Assembly (NCBI GenBank): GCA_019279435.1
Contig: JAAALK010001127.1
Coordinates: 1 to 64,000, forward strand
DNA from: Zizania palustris
Taxonomy: Eukaryota > Streptophyta > Magnoliopsida > Poales > Poaceae
DNA: 64,000 nt
Direction: 5' to 3'
In this document: positions 44,718-54,186 of the stretch, one piece after another
How the letters are laid out: each line of letters starts with the position of its first letter
Numbering within the stretch: position 1 is the stretch's first letter
Made by a program: the position numbers and the translations under genes
The notes under the pieces: model-generated
Told to the model about the DNA's origin: nothing
Seen by the model: only the letters and a program-made list of their open reading frames with translations
Databases searched by the model: none

Positions 44718-45985
44718 TTAATTGGTTCGCCTTTTCATTCTTTCGGGCCAATCATACAGAGTTGGATGCTTGGCCACTTCACTCTCAGGATCAAAAAATA
44801 CTCCAAGCTCATGAAGAATCTCATGCATCGTGAAGCGGCACATCCTTGATACGATTTCGTACATTTGTGATTCTGAGAGATGGCTCTTCTTGGCAACGGT
44901 TGATGGACCTGACGCTTGCATACGTAAAATATAAGTTCATAACGCTGCAAGTTATATTAGATTAACACACAAGAAATCAACTTACTTCTTTAGTATCCTC
45001 AGATACTGTCCGCCCAAACTTTCCTAAGTTATTGCTCATGAAATCACAAGTATAATAGCCACAATGCACGGAACCAAGAGATTGTTTGTGACACTTCAAA
45101 ATAGACAAAGTTAGAATGATATATAGTTTGGCTTTATCAATTGAATTAACAAATTTAAAAATATAATATTACCGGATAGTTGGTTCTGATAAGCATATCT
45201 TTTGGCCTCTGTGGATCATGTGGGCCACCTAACTTTTCCACGTAGTATCTATATGCACTCTAAATAACATTTAATATATCTTGATATTCTTTTTTGGGTT
45301 TGTCGAGCGAGTCGAGCACATAAACCCTTGAGCTCTTTGGGTATATTAGAAGTGCAATCCAATGATCACTATCGAAAGAAGTAATATATGATTATGTTAG
45401 TTTCATAATCGATAAAACATGATTAAGTGGATATAGTGGGTATACTTACTTAAAGTTATATGCCCCACTTATCATTTCTTTGTCCTTCCATTGATCCATG
45501 CACCGCTCAATATACAACACAGCACAACTCCTTTCTTCTTCTTAAGTGCGTCTTCGTCTTTATTGAACATATTTCTTTGAAATTTTTTCTTACCCGCAGT
45601 CCAGTACTTGCTATCGTTCTGGTTTAGTGTCGGGTTCAGCGCACTTTGGCTTATTAATGACGGGTTTAAGTACCCATACATATTAGACTCGTCACCGCGT
45701 GAATTACAACTGCATATGTTATAAAACAATAGTCAATGTAAGACATTATTTATTTTTGCTTTGTATTGACAAAGTATAAAGTACTTACATGCACCAGAGC
45801 ATCATGCTTGTGATGTCGGTTTGCTTCAGATGAAACATCCGATGGAAGTCGTCGAAAAATAATGCAAGCTTAAACTCTGGGCAGTTGAATATTTCTTGTG
45901 GAACCTTCAGTTCTATTTGTGTTACTCCTAACGAAGACGCTTCGAGGTACCAGTCATGAAATATTTCATCATCCAAGGCATACAA
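44718..45985 (-). pseudogene. Ulp1-like C48 cysteine protease domain fused to TNPA
   Basis: C-terminal half of the TNPA-like gene, split by several introns with good signals (GTAAGT donors at 45449 and 44985). The Ulp1 (SUMO protease) catalytic residues are all visible. His lies in DHWIALLIYP (codon 45365-45363), Asp in VYVLDSLDK (45313-45311), Gln in CHKQSLGSV, and Cys in VHCGYYTC (45063-45061). It ends MCRFTMHEILHELG...RMKRRTN. Lesions are a TAG at 45262-45260 (Gln codon in relatives), a shift in an AAG run near 45540 and one near 45985. By family it would cleave SUMO or a related modifier; its role in transposition is not known to me. Confidence 0.85.
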
Positions 45986-46914
45986 TTAAGTACTCCTTGG
46001 GGTAATAATGGTTTGCCTGGTTCGTATTCGATATAATCCTCATCTCCGTAGGTCCTCTTATCAACAGAAAGTGAGCCCGCATGCTTTTGTACTGGAGCCT
46101 TTATGGGAGCCGCTTCGGGCATAGAACGTGTTTGCCCCATAGTAGTAAAAAATTTATGCATCTCAGATTTCAGCGCAGAACACTGCCCAACTTGAACAGT
46201 TATCTTGTGGATTGCTGGCTTTGGGCATGCATCTTGTTTTTCAGGCTCGGCAGCAACTAGCACTGGCACTTTTATTATGGGCTTGGCCACCGGCACTTGA
46301 GGATCAGCCGGAACTGGCACTTGAGGCTCAGCCGGAACTGACACTGGCATTTGATCTGGCTCTGGCACATTTGTGTTGGGCTCATCAGTGGGCTCAAGCA
46401 CTGGCACTGGCTTTGTCACTTGAGGATCAGGCTCAGTCACTTTCGATTCTATCACTTCTGCCACTTTATCGGGCACTTGCTCTTCCTCTGCCTTTTCCTC
46501 TATCTCACGCTCATCAACAGGTGATAAAGATCCTATATTTTGCACATCCTCAGATGAAAGATATGTGGGGGATTGTGATGAGACAATAGGTGATTTACTC
46601 TGAGAACTTGTCTGCAGTAATTTGATATCTCGGATCGCCCATAGGACAAAGTTATTTAGAGCATCTCCGATTGTCTCAATCCCCTCATCAGGCATTGGAA
46701 GATCCAAGGGGTCATTAATAAATCTATCGTTGGTGATCTCATTGACCTGAACCTTGGTATAGTCAGCAGGAATAGGCCGATTGTGAAATAAATCCCCAGG
46801 CATAGCAATGCCTCGTGCAGCCTCTTGGGAATTCCCTTTGCACCCTATCGGTACATGCAGGTTGCATGGTGTGTCCTCTTTAATATAATTTACAGGAAAT
46901 TTGTCTTGTACTCA
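45986..46914 (-). pseudogene. Linker of TNPA-Ulp1 protein with Pro/Val/Glu repeats
   Basis: In frame with the TNPA part after a TGA at 46914-46912. It begins VQDKFPVNYIKEDTPCNLHVP, a block shared by many grass CACTA proteins. Low-complexity repeats of the PVPAEPQVPVPADPQVPV type follow (46240-46450). It then leads into the protease domain. Probably disordered. Confidence 0.75.
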
Positions 46915-48334
46915 GCCAACACTGCTTGGTACGTCGAGTCGTACCTCTGGCACAATTATTTGTCCCGCTGCAGCCTGCATTATGTTTGGATTCTCGTTAA
47001 TAAATTCAAAAAAATGTCGCTCCCACTCTGCACGGCGCTCTGCAGCGTCGTCTGTGTGTGCTTGACGCTTCTTGTATGTGGCACCCTCCTGTTTCTTGAA
47101 AGTATTTTTCCAGGGTGCTATAGAAGAGACACCTCAGGTGCGCCCTCGATGTTCCTCGTTTCCGAGAGCAGATGTAAGCTGGTCATTACATCCCTCGGGC
47201 TTGAACTTTCCAGTCTTCTCCAACTCAGCGATTTCCTGTGCTTTCTGGAATACTTCACTAGTCCGTGAGTCGGAGAGCATATATTGGCCCTCGGGTGTTT
47301 TTTTAGCTCGACCTAGGAGCCATCTCTTAGTGTGCTGATCAGCACCTGAAAACTGTTCAGGTAACCCAGCCACACGGTCCTCCTCCTCCTTTCTACTCCA
47401 CTCATCCTCCTTGGCCTTATATCCACCTGGCCCAAGTTTATGTGGGAACTTATTCTTCTTATTAAGTTCTTTGAACATGATGCTCTCTTGTTTGGCTTCT
47501 TCCGAGCAATGCTGCATTTTGAATTCGTTCCATTCATTTGGCGTTATAAAGCCATAGTCGTTGAGTGGTGACTCATCTTTCTGAAGGTATTGTGTGTTCA
47601 GTTTAGTCCTAAATGTACGGAGAGCCTTCCCGATAGTCTTCAATGTGGCAGCTTTAGCGTCTTCTAAGCGGTCTTCCGGGAATTTATAATGCACTTTTAT
47701 ATGCTGCCACAATTCGTTCTTTGTAGCTTCAGGGACAGTCTTCCAATTTTTCCAAACTATCTTACATCGCTCCCTGGCGAGACATCCACAGTCGTTACGC
47801 AACTTCGCTGTGATTTCTTTTGGCTTATTTGGAGCCCCATCAACATGCACTTCTTCAACCTCATAGATAGATGTATGCAGCTTGTTCTTCTCCCGTTTCC
47901 CTCTCCTCTTCGCATTTGGAGACGATGTTGTGGCAGCGGGCTCAACATTTGTTCGCTCAGCTGAGTCAATAGCTGGGACAATAGTTGTTCTTTTCTCGAC
48001 TTGGAATAATCGACGCTTGCTTCCTCGCTTTGGACGATCCTACGATGATAGACAATGTGAGCTTCAGGAATGTAATCCTCGGTTAGAAGCTGCTCTGACT
48101 TGTTACTAACGTAATAATTACCTCCGCTTGAGCTTCAGGAATGTAATCCTCATCGGCGTCTTCTCTCGTTCTCTTCTTCCTAGGCTCCATTGGATGTTCA
48201 TTCTCCGGAGAGTGGTACGAAGATTCGCTATCGGAGGATCCTTCAGATGAACCCTCTTTATTTGTTTTTGCGGGAGACTCGTAGATGAGCTCCTCGATGG
48301 AACGTCCTTCTTCCGCCATAGATAAACTATTCAT
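46915..48334 (-). pseudogene. TNPA-like protein with Transposase_24 domain
   Basis: Exon 1 is 48334-48122 (71 codons; a second ATG at 48319), rich in Ser/Glu with a PRKKRTRE nuclear-signal-like stretch. The GT donor is at 48121 and the AG acceptor at 48041-48040. Exon 2, from 48039, carries HVDGAPNKPKEI, CGCLARERCKIVW, the plant transposase (Ptta/En/Spm) domain to LTSALGNEEHRGRT, then IAPWKNTFKKQEGATYKKR. A TGA (47136-47134) sits where relatives have Arg (CGA to TGA). TNPA-type proteins bind subterminal repeats and help TNPD excise the element. Confidence 0.85.
48059..48151. repeat. Direct 22-bp duplication across exon 1 and intron 1
   Basis: gagcttcaggaatgtaatcc occurs at 48130 (end of exon 1) and again at 48059 (inside intron 1), 71 bp apart. 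It suggests a local duplication that copied the exon end into the intron. Confidence 0.8.
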
Positions 48335-48431
48335 AGTTAAGAGGCTAATGTATCAGAATTTTGGTTATGCAAAAAAGGTCTGATGTCATATTAATCCTAA
48401 AGTTAGGATATTGTGTTGTTCTCTCTCTCTA

Positions 48432-49488
48432 GTGTTGTTGAGGCCTCAGCATATTTTGTGTTGTTTTTCAAAATGTTCATGGCTACCATGGAACCATGTG
48501 CACATCCATTCCCTGTCAGCAACACGAGAAAGAAGAAGCTGTTGACAGGAATGGATGTGTCACATGGTTTGATGACATACATGAGATAACTCAATAACAA
48601 TTTGCATCATAGGCCCCTAAAAGGAATTGTGGAATCTAATGTTGGCCTTCAGCCGGATGAACTTGAGGATTAGTATATAGTAGCCTTAGAAATAATAGCA
48701 GTAGTAAACTGATCACAGTGTTGTTTAGGCCTCAGCATATTTTGTGTAGCTTTTCAAAATGTTCATGGCTGCCATGGAACCATGAGCACATCCATTCCCT
48801 GTCAGCAACACGAGAAAGAAGAAATTATTGACAGGAATGGATGTGTCCAATGGCTTGATGACATACATGAGATAACTAAATAACAATTTGCATCATAGGC
48901 CTCTAAAAGGAATTGCAGAATCTAATGTTGGCCTTCAGCCGGATGCATGAACTTGAGGATTAGTATATAGTAGCCTTAGAAATAATAGCAGTAGTGAACT
49001 GATCACAGTGTTGTTTAGGCCTCAACATATTTTGTGTTGCTTTTCAAATGTTCATGGCTGCCATGGAACTGTGAGCACATCCATTCCCTGTCAGCAACAC
49101 GAGAAAGAAGAAGCTGTTGACAGGAATGGATGTTTCACACGGCTTGATGACATACATGAGATAACTCAATAACAATTTGCATCATAGGCCTCTAAAAGGA
49201 ATTGCAGAATCTAATGTTGGCCTTCAGCCGGATGCATGAACTTGAGGATTAGTATATAGTAGCCTTAGAAATAATAGCAGTAGTAAACTGATCACAGTGT
49301 TGTTTAGGCCTCAGCATATTTTGTGTTGCTTTTCAAAATGTTCATGGCTGCCATGGAACCGTGAGCACATCCATTCCCTGTCAGCAACACGAGAAAGAAG
49401 AAGTTGTTGACAGGAATGGATGTGTCCCATGGCTTGATGACATACATGAGATAACTCAATTACTATTTGCATCATAGGCCTCTAAAAG
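48432..49488. repeat. Tandem array of about 289-bp units with internal hairpins
   Basis: Three full units and one partial start at 48432, 48718, 49008 and 49297 (spacing 286, 290 and 289 bp). Each starts gtgttgtt.aggcctca. Each contains an inverted repeat: cacatccattcc..gtcagc on the left arm pairs with gctgttgacaggaatggatg on the right, with a loop of about 15 nt. In the first unit the pairing extends outward through accatgtg/cacatggt to a stem of about 30 bp. It lies just upstream of the TNPA-like start on its strand. Not coding. Confidence 0.9.
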
Positions 49489-49675
49489 TTGTTCTAAAAA
49501 AGTGGTAATGTGGTATGCAATATTTCTCATGGCATAACTTAGATATAGAAGACTTCACCCAAAATTAGACTAATATATATTGGGTGAATGGTACATTTCC
49601 ATTAATCAATGCCAAAATAGGTGTAACAAAGTAGTATACGATGGTTCTACAAATGATAACTATCCACAAATGTAA
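49489..49675. other. AT-rich spacer, donor of copied patches
   Basis: No gene. Short pieces of it reappear at 49980-50110. Confidence 0.6.
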
Positions 49676-49759
49676 GAGCATCTCCATTGTATATAAATTG
49701 ATTAAATATAGCTCCATTTGAATAGCAATTCACATTTAGAAAGTACAATGGAGATGCTC
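49676..49759. mobile_element. 84-bp MITE with perfect inverted ends and TAA duplication
   Basis: Starts GAGCATCTCCATTGTA and ends TACAATGGAGATGCTC, an uninterrupted 16-bp inverted repeat, flanked on both sides by taa. TAA duplications point to the PIF/Harbinger (Tourist-like) group. Too short to code. Confidence 0.85.
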
Positions 49760-49795
49760 TAAGGACAATAAACCCTAGAAACCTAACTTAGCTTG

Positions 49796-50416
49796 TGTTG
49801 GCCTACCTCTCTCAAGAATACACTCAAGAACATAAGAACACTCAAGAACTAGAGGGGGGGTGAATAGGCGCCTCGACAAAATTCTTTCGAATTAGATGGC
49901 CCTTTCAAAACACCCAACGCTCCTCCAAACTTAATCACATATTTAGCTCCAATGAGTCAAATTAAAGACTATATCACAAACTTAGATATAGAAGACTTTA
50001 CCCAAAATCAATGCCAAAATCAATGCCACTTCACAGTACCAAAATCAATTCCCAAAAAGTGGTAATGTGGTATGACATACATGAGATAACTCAATGCCAA
50101 AATAAGTGTTAATCACATAGAGTACCACTTCACAGTGGATGAATGGTGCAATCAGGAATCATTTTCAGCTTTTTGACCATATTCAGAATAAACTGCAAAA
50201 TTTACCAACTAAAACAGTTTATATTAATATGATTGAAGATGGGCTAACACACATATAAGTTCAGGAAGAACATAGTTAGGACAATCCTCTTTTCAAGGTC
50301 AAAAACTCACAACACAATCAAACAAACTTTCAAACACACTTAAATCACACTTAAGTAAATCTAGAGACTAAAAGCAAGTAGGTAAATATAGAGACTAAAA
50401 CAAGTAGGTACAAAGT
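49796..50416 (-). repeat. Copia LTR fragment (C0 family) with mosaic filler
   Basis: Begins TGTTGGCCTACC and shares ctagaggggggg.tgaata, aattctttcgaatt and caacgctcctcc with the C0 LTR start at 687. It soon diverges and is truncated. Positions 49980-50110 are a patchwork of sequence copied from 49440-49620. No ORF. Confidence 0.6.
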
Positions 50417-50870
50417 TTAGCAACCTGAACGGGGACGGTGACGTGCGCTCGGGGAAGGGGATGGCGGGTGATGGCTCCAAGACGGCAGCGCGGGGTCCGG
50501 GGGACAGCGACGTAGGCTCCGATGATAGGCGGAGCTCGGGCGATGGCGGTGACGGGTTCCGAGGGTGGCGGCGCGGGCTCTAGGATGGGGATGGCAGCGT
50601 GCGTCGGGGACGGGTTTCGAGGGTGGCGGCACGGGCTCCCGGACAGGGATGGCGGTGTGCGACGGCTCCGAGCGGCGGCGAGGGGTCCGAGTACACCGAC
50701 GCGGGCTTCGGTGACAGGCTTTGAGGATGACTGCGATGGCTCCGAGGTGGTGGCGAGGGGTTCGGGGACACCAATGGCTCTTTGACGTCGGTGACGGGCT
50801 TCGGGATGACAACGACAACGACGGCGCGGGCTCTGGAAGCGGCAGCAACTGGCGGGAGAAGATTAGGGCT
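50417..50870 (-). repeat. GC-rich degenerate tandem block (promoter-proximal, copy 1)
   Basis: Repeats of about 57 bp of the type gacgggttcgagggtggcgg. The minus strand is open for 143 codons (50848-50417; Ser/Pro/Arg-rich, low complexity). It lies downstream (minus strand) of a TATA box and could be a transcribed leader or a non-conserved exon. A shorter copy is at 53836-53960. I do not call it a gene. Confidence 0.5.
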
Positions 50871-50898
50871 TAGGGTTTTCAGACGGCGGGAGTGAAAA

Positions 50899-50906
50899 TT
50901 TATATA
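50899..50906 (-). promoter_or_regulatory. TATA-like box, internal block copy 1
   Basis: Minus strand TATATAAA in cgccTATATAAAttttcact, between CACTA subterminal-like repeats and the GC-rich block. It is duplicated in block 2 at 54006-54013. Confidence 0.55.
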
Positions 50907-50916
50907 GGCGGATTAG

Positions 50917-51170
50917 TAGTGGCGGGCACACGCTGATGTCAGCATGCCCGCCACTGATATTTATTGTAGTAGTGGCGGCAAAGACATAGTAGTGGCGGGC
51001 CGCTGACGTCACCGACCGCCACTACTAGGGTTTAGTCTGGGCGGGTGGGAAAACAGTATAGTAGTGGTGGGCATACGCTGACATCAGCATGCCCACCACT
51101 ACTAAAAGGATAACAGTGGCGGGCTGGTGACGTCATCATGCCCGCCACTACTAATCCGCCGCTGGTGGGG
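50917..51170. repeat. Internal cluster of CACTA subterminal-type repeats (1)
   Basis: About eight copies of agtggcgggc / gcccgccact in both orientations, the same motif as at the element's ends but more than 6 kb from either terminus. Confidence 0.85.
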
Positions 51171-51204
51171 TTATCTAGCATACGTTGCCACTCATGTCGA
51201 GAAA

Positions 51205-51291
51205 CACAGTGTAGCGCAGTGGTGCGGGGGTTGCTTTGGTGCCATGCGGTTCGAGGTTCGAACCTTGCTGCTAGCATCCACACATTTTTTT
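51205..51291 (+). other. tRNA-like (Pol III box) module a
   Basis: A-box-like TAGCGCAGTGG (51212-51222) and B-box-like GGTTCGAACC (51255-51264), 43 bp apart start to start, which is tRNA spacing. A run of Ts follows at 51284-51291, a Pol III stop. The cloverleaf stems do not pair well, so this is not a tRNA gene. It resembles the head of a tRNA-derived SINE. Confidence 0.55.
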
Positions 51292-51974
51292 TACATTTCT
51301 ATTCTAATTTTCATGACTTTTTTATTCATGTTAAATTCTAGTTTGAACTTGATTTTTTTAACAATAAAAATACATCATAACTTATCAAATTTAATAAATT
51401 GGTATTATTCTGCCTCACTTTACTTTTTCTCCCTTAGTTTACTGTTTTTATTTCATTAGTGTGTTTTTATGATCAAAGTCAAAATAAGTTCAATTTGAAC
51501 TACAAGACATGAAATAATTCACCAAAATTTATAGAAAAACCATATTCATGTTTTGACTCTATAATTAGTTATTATTATCCAGTAAATTTAAAATCATCAT
51601 AAAAATGTAGGTTTCCACAACACTCGATCGACAACTTGTATTTTTATAGTTTTTTAATCCTCAAAAATAAAATAAAGTCTAAAAAAGATGAGACTTGTCA
51701 TGTTGTTATGATATGATCGATCCATAGATGTTGTCATAAAAAATAAAATTGTTTCGAGAAATAATCACGTAGGGCGTTAAGAAACCTAAGATTCTACGGG
51801 GATGAATTAGGGTTTAGAGATGAAATGACCTAGGTTTGAAAGCAAAACCTATAGTTGATTCTTCCTTTGAACTTGAAACTTTTTATACAATAAAAATACA
51901 ACACCAATATTCTAATTGCAAAAATTGGTATCTTTCATTAACAGAAATTGGTATTTAAATGCAAAAAAGTCCAC
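51292..51974. other. AT-rich spacer between modules a and b
   Basis: No gene. The first part (to about 51480) recurs after modules b and c. The part around 51850-51940 recurs at 52728-52815. Confidence 0.6.
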
Positions 51975-52021
51975 GTAGAGGTAGGGATTATCTAGCATAC
52001 ACTGCACAAATAGCCGAGAAA

Positions 52022-52145
52022 TACTTTGTAGCGCGGTGGTGCGGGGGGTGCTTTGGTGCCATGCGGTTTTGAGGTTCGAACCTTGCTGCCGACAGGTGGT
52101 TTGAGGTTCGAACCTTGCTGCTGGCGCCAAATCAACATTTTTTTC
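52022..52145 (+). other. tRNA-like module b with doubled B box
   Basis: A-box-like TAGCGCGGTGG (52029-52039). B-box GGTTCGAACC occurs twice (52073-52082 and 52105-52114), the second from a 32-bp duplication of the 3' part. A T-run follows. Confidence 0.55.
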
Positions 52146-52284
52146 TATTTTGTACTTTTTAAAATTTTCAGCACTTTTTTATTGATGTTTAATCCTCGTT
52201 GAACTTGAATTTTTTTAACAATAAAAATACATCATAATTTATGAAATTTAAAAAGTTGGTAATTTTCTGCCTCAGTGTACGTCA

Positions 52285-52390
52285 CTTGACTTAGTGGTGG
52301 CGGGCCGATGACATCATGCGACGCCACTACTAAAAGGATAGCAGTGGCGGGCTGGTGACGTCATCCTGCCCGCCACTACTGCCTCTGGTG
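52285..52390. repeat. Internal cluster of CACTA subterminal-type repeats (2)
   Basis: Four copies of the tggcgggc / gcccgcca motif just before module c, matching the arrangement before module a. Confidence 0.8.
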
Positions 52391-52427
52391 GGGTTATCTA
52401 GCATACGTTGCCACTCATGTCGAGAAA

Positions 52428-52548
52428 CACTTAGTAGCGCAGTGGTGCGGGGGTTGCTTTGGTGCCATGCGGTTCGAGGTTCGAACCTTGCTGCCTGCAG
52501 GCGGTTTGAGGTTCGAACCTTGCTGCTAGCATCCAAACATTTTTTTTT
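52428..52548 (+). other. tRNA-like module c with doubled B box
   Basis: TAGCGCAGTGG (52435-52445); GGTTCGAACC at 52478-52487 and 52510-52519; then a T-run at 52540-52548. The leader gggttatctagcatacgttg is shared with module a. Confidence 0.55.
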
Positions 52549-52880
52549 ACATTCTATTCTAATTTTCATTACTTTTTTATTCATGTTTAAATTCTAGTTG
52601 AACTTGATTTTTTAACAATAAAAATACATCATAACTTATCAAATTTAAAAAATTGGTATTTTTCTGACCTCACTTACTTTTTTTTATTTCATTAATAAAC
52701 ATGTACATAAAAATACATCATAACTTATCTATAGTTTATTCTTCCTTTGAAATTAAAACTTTTTGTACAATAAAAATACAACACCAATATTCTAATTGCA
52801 AAAATTGGTATTTGTCTCCCTTAGTTTAATGTTTTTATTTCATTAAGTGTGTTTTTATTTCTGTTGTTACGATATGATCG
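52549..52880. other. AT-rich spacer after module c
   Basis: Mosaic of sequence also present at 51300-51480 and 51850-51940; no gene. Confidence 0.6.
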
Positions 52881-52881
52881 A

Positions 52882-52915
52882 GACTTTGTAGCGCGGTGGT
52901 GCGGGGGCTCGCTTT
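52882..52915 (+). other. tRNA-like module d, truncated after the A box
   Basis: TAGCGCGGTGG at 52889-52899 followed by tgcggggg, then unrelated sequence. The B box is missing. Confidence 0.5.
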
Positions 52916-53430
52916 TGACACATCATGTTTATTTGAAGCAAGTAAACAAACACAAGTCCAGGTTGGGGAAACCAGCTTACACATCGAAACGCACTACTGG
53001 TCAAACCCAAAAGAAATATATGGTTTGGAGCTTCTTCTTCTTCCTCGGCAAAACCCAACCTATTTCTGGTTAAACAGATTAAAAGCCTCAACTTCCCCAA
53101 TCCCTCAACCAACTCGGCATCATCAGGCGGGTCTAACTGCTCTCCCATGTTCCTGAACAAGAAAATACACGCGACGGCGATAGTGAGAACAACTTATTAT
53201 CAATGATTGAATTGGATGATAAAAAATATAAAATTTGCATAAAAAGAGGATCTTGCCTCCTCCTCCTCTTGCTGTCGCATTGCTCTACATGCTTCCTTTT
53301 CCACCGCTAGCCTCGGCATGTTTCCCTCTACCACCGGTTGTCTCATCATTCTTCCGTCTGCCAACACTTACCCTATCTGGTTGCGGCGATCGCGAGTCAT
53401 CCTCCGAGTCGGAGTCCATTATGAGAATCA
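52916..53430 (-). pseudogene. Possible captured gene fragment, minus strand
   Basis: Minus-strand pieces look exon-like. Upstream is MDSDSEDDSRSPQPDRVS and a basic Gly/Arg-rich run ending in ACRAMRQQEEEEA (53420-53255). After an AT-rich gap with an AG acceptor comes MGEQLDPPDDAELVEGLGKL with an EEEEEA stretch (53146-52920). I do not recognise the family. It could be a fragment carried by the transposon or part of an old CACTA ORF. Confidence 0.3.
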
Positions 53431-53471
53431 CTTTCTTCGCCAAACACCTGCAACTATACCATGTACCTTAA

Positions 53472-53835
53472 GTTTACCGCATTTGCAAACCTCACACACG
53501 CCACTTGATGTAGAGTCTGAGTGATCCACTGTTTAGTTCAATCTTAGAGGAGCCATCTGCAATTTTTTTTGTCACATTGATATAACATTACAAAAACCCT
53601 AATAAGCTAGTAATATTATAGTGTATTAAAAAACATTATTATTATAGTGGATATTTTTGTTCTCAGAAATTTTTTATAGTACATTAAAAACATTATTGTT
53701 ATAGTGCATTCTACTAGTACTATTATACTAAATTATATTACCACGCATAAATTAATAGAACAATTAGAAATCATTTTAACCATAAGCTCGAATAAAATAA
53801 GACTAAAGATAGGTTATCTAACATTTACTGATTGG
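53472..53835. other. AT-rich spacer, no feature seen
   Basis: Short imperfect repeats of aacattatt.ttatagt type near 53620-53710; nothing coding. Confidence 0.6.
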
Positions 53836-53960
53836 ATGGCGGCGACGCGGGCGGCGCCGAGACGGGCTCCGAGGAAGGCGGCGACGGCGGAGGGCAGCGG
53901 CGACGTGCTCGGGACGTCGACGGCGGCGTACGGGTGTGGAGGGGGGCGACACGGGATTTA
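53836..53960 (-). repeat. GC-rich block copy 2
   Basis: Shorter homologue of 50417-50870 (ggcggcgacg-type words). The run tttcagacggcgggagtg leading toward the TATA box is shared with copy 1. Confidence 0.6.
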
Positions 53961-54005
53961 GGGTTTAGAAAATGAAACTAGGTTTCAGACGGCGGGAGTG
54001 TAAAG

Positions 54006-54013
54006 TATATATA
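54006..54013 (-). promoter_or_regulatory. TATA-like box, internal block copy 2
   Basis: Minus strand TATATATA in caccTATATATActttacact, same context as 50899-50906. Confidence 0.5.
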
Positions 54014-54017
54014 GGTG

Positions 54018-54130
54018 TATTAGCAGTGGCGGGCATGCTAACGTCATTCTGCCATAGTAGTGGCGGGCATGCTGACGTCATACTGCCTTAGTAGTGGCGG
54101 GCATTGCTGATGTCATCTAGCCGTCACTAC
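54018..54130. repeat. Internal cluster of CACTA subterminal-type repeats (3)
   Basis: Three agtggcgggcat.ctga.gtcat units upstream (minus strand) of the second TATA-like box. Confidence 0.8.
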
Positions 54131-54186
54131 TAATAGAGGGGATTATTATATATAGCATATAATACTCTTCCTACATTGACGTGAAA

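Noticed and set aside
44351..44721. 115-codon plus-strand His/Thr-rich ORF
   Set aside because: CA-rich low-complexity sequence in the 3' flank of the Ulp1 gene, opposite strand.
48432..49488. CRISPR-like or satellite centromere array
   Set aside because: Only four units with no unique spacers and plant transposon context; too few for a satellite.
50417..50848. 143-codon Ser/Pro/Arg ORF as a real gene
   Set aside because: Made of degenerate 57-bp GC-rich repeats. Other frames are also open and no conserved motif is visible. Kept only as a repeat block.
51205..51291. Functional tRNA gene
   Set aside because: A and B boxes fit, but acceptor, anticodon and T stems do not pair and the B box is duplicated in sister copies.
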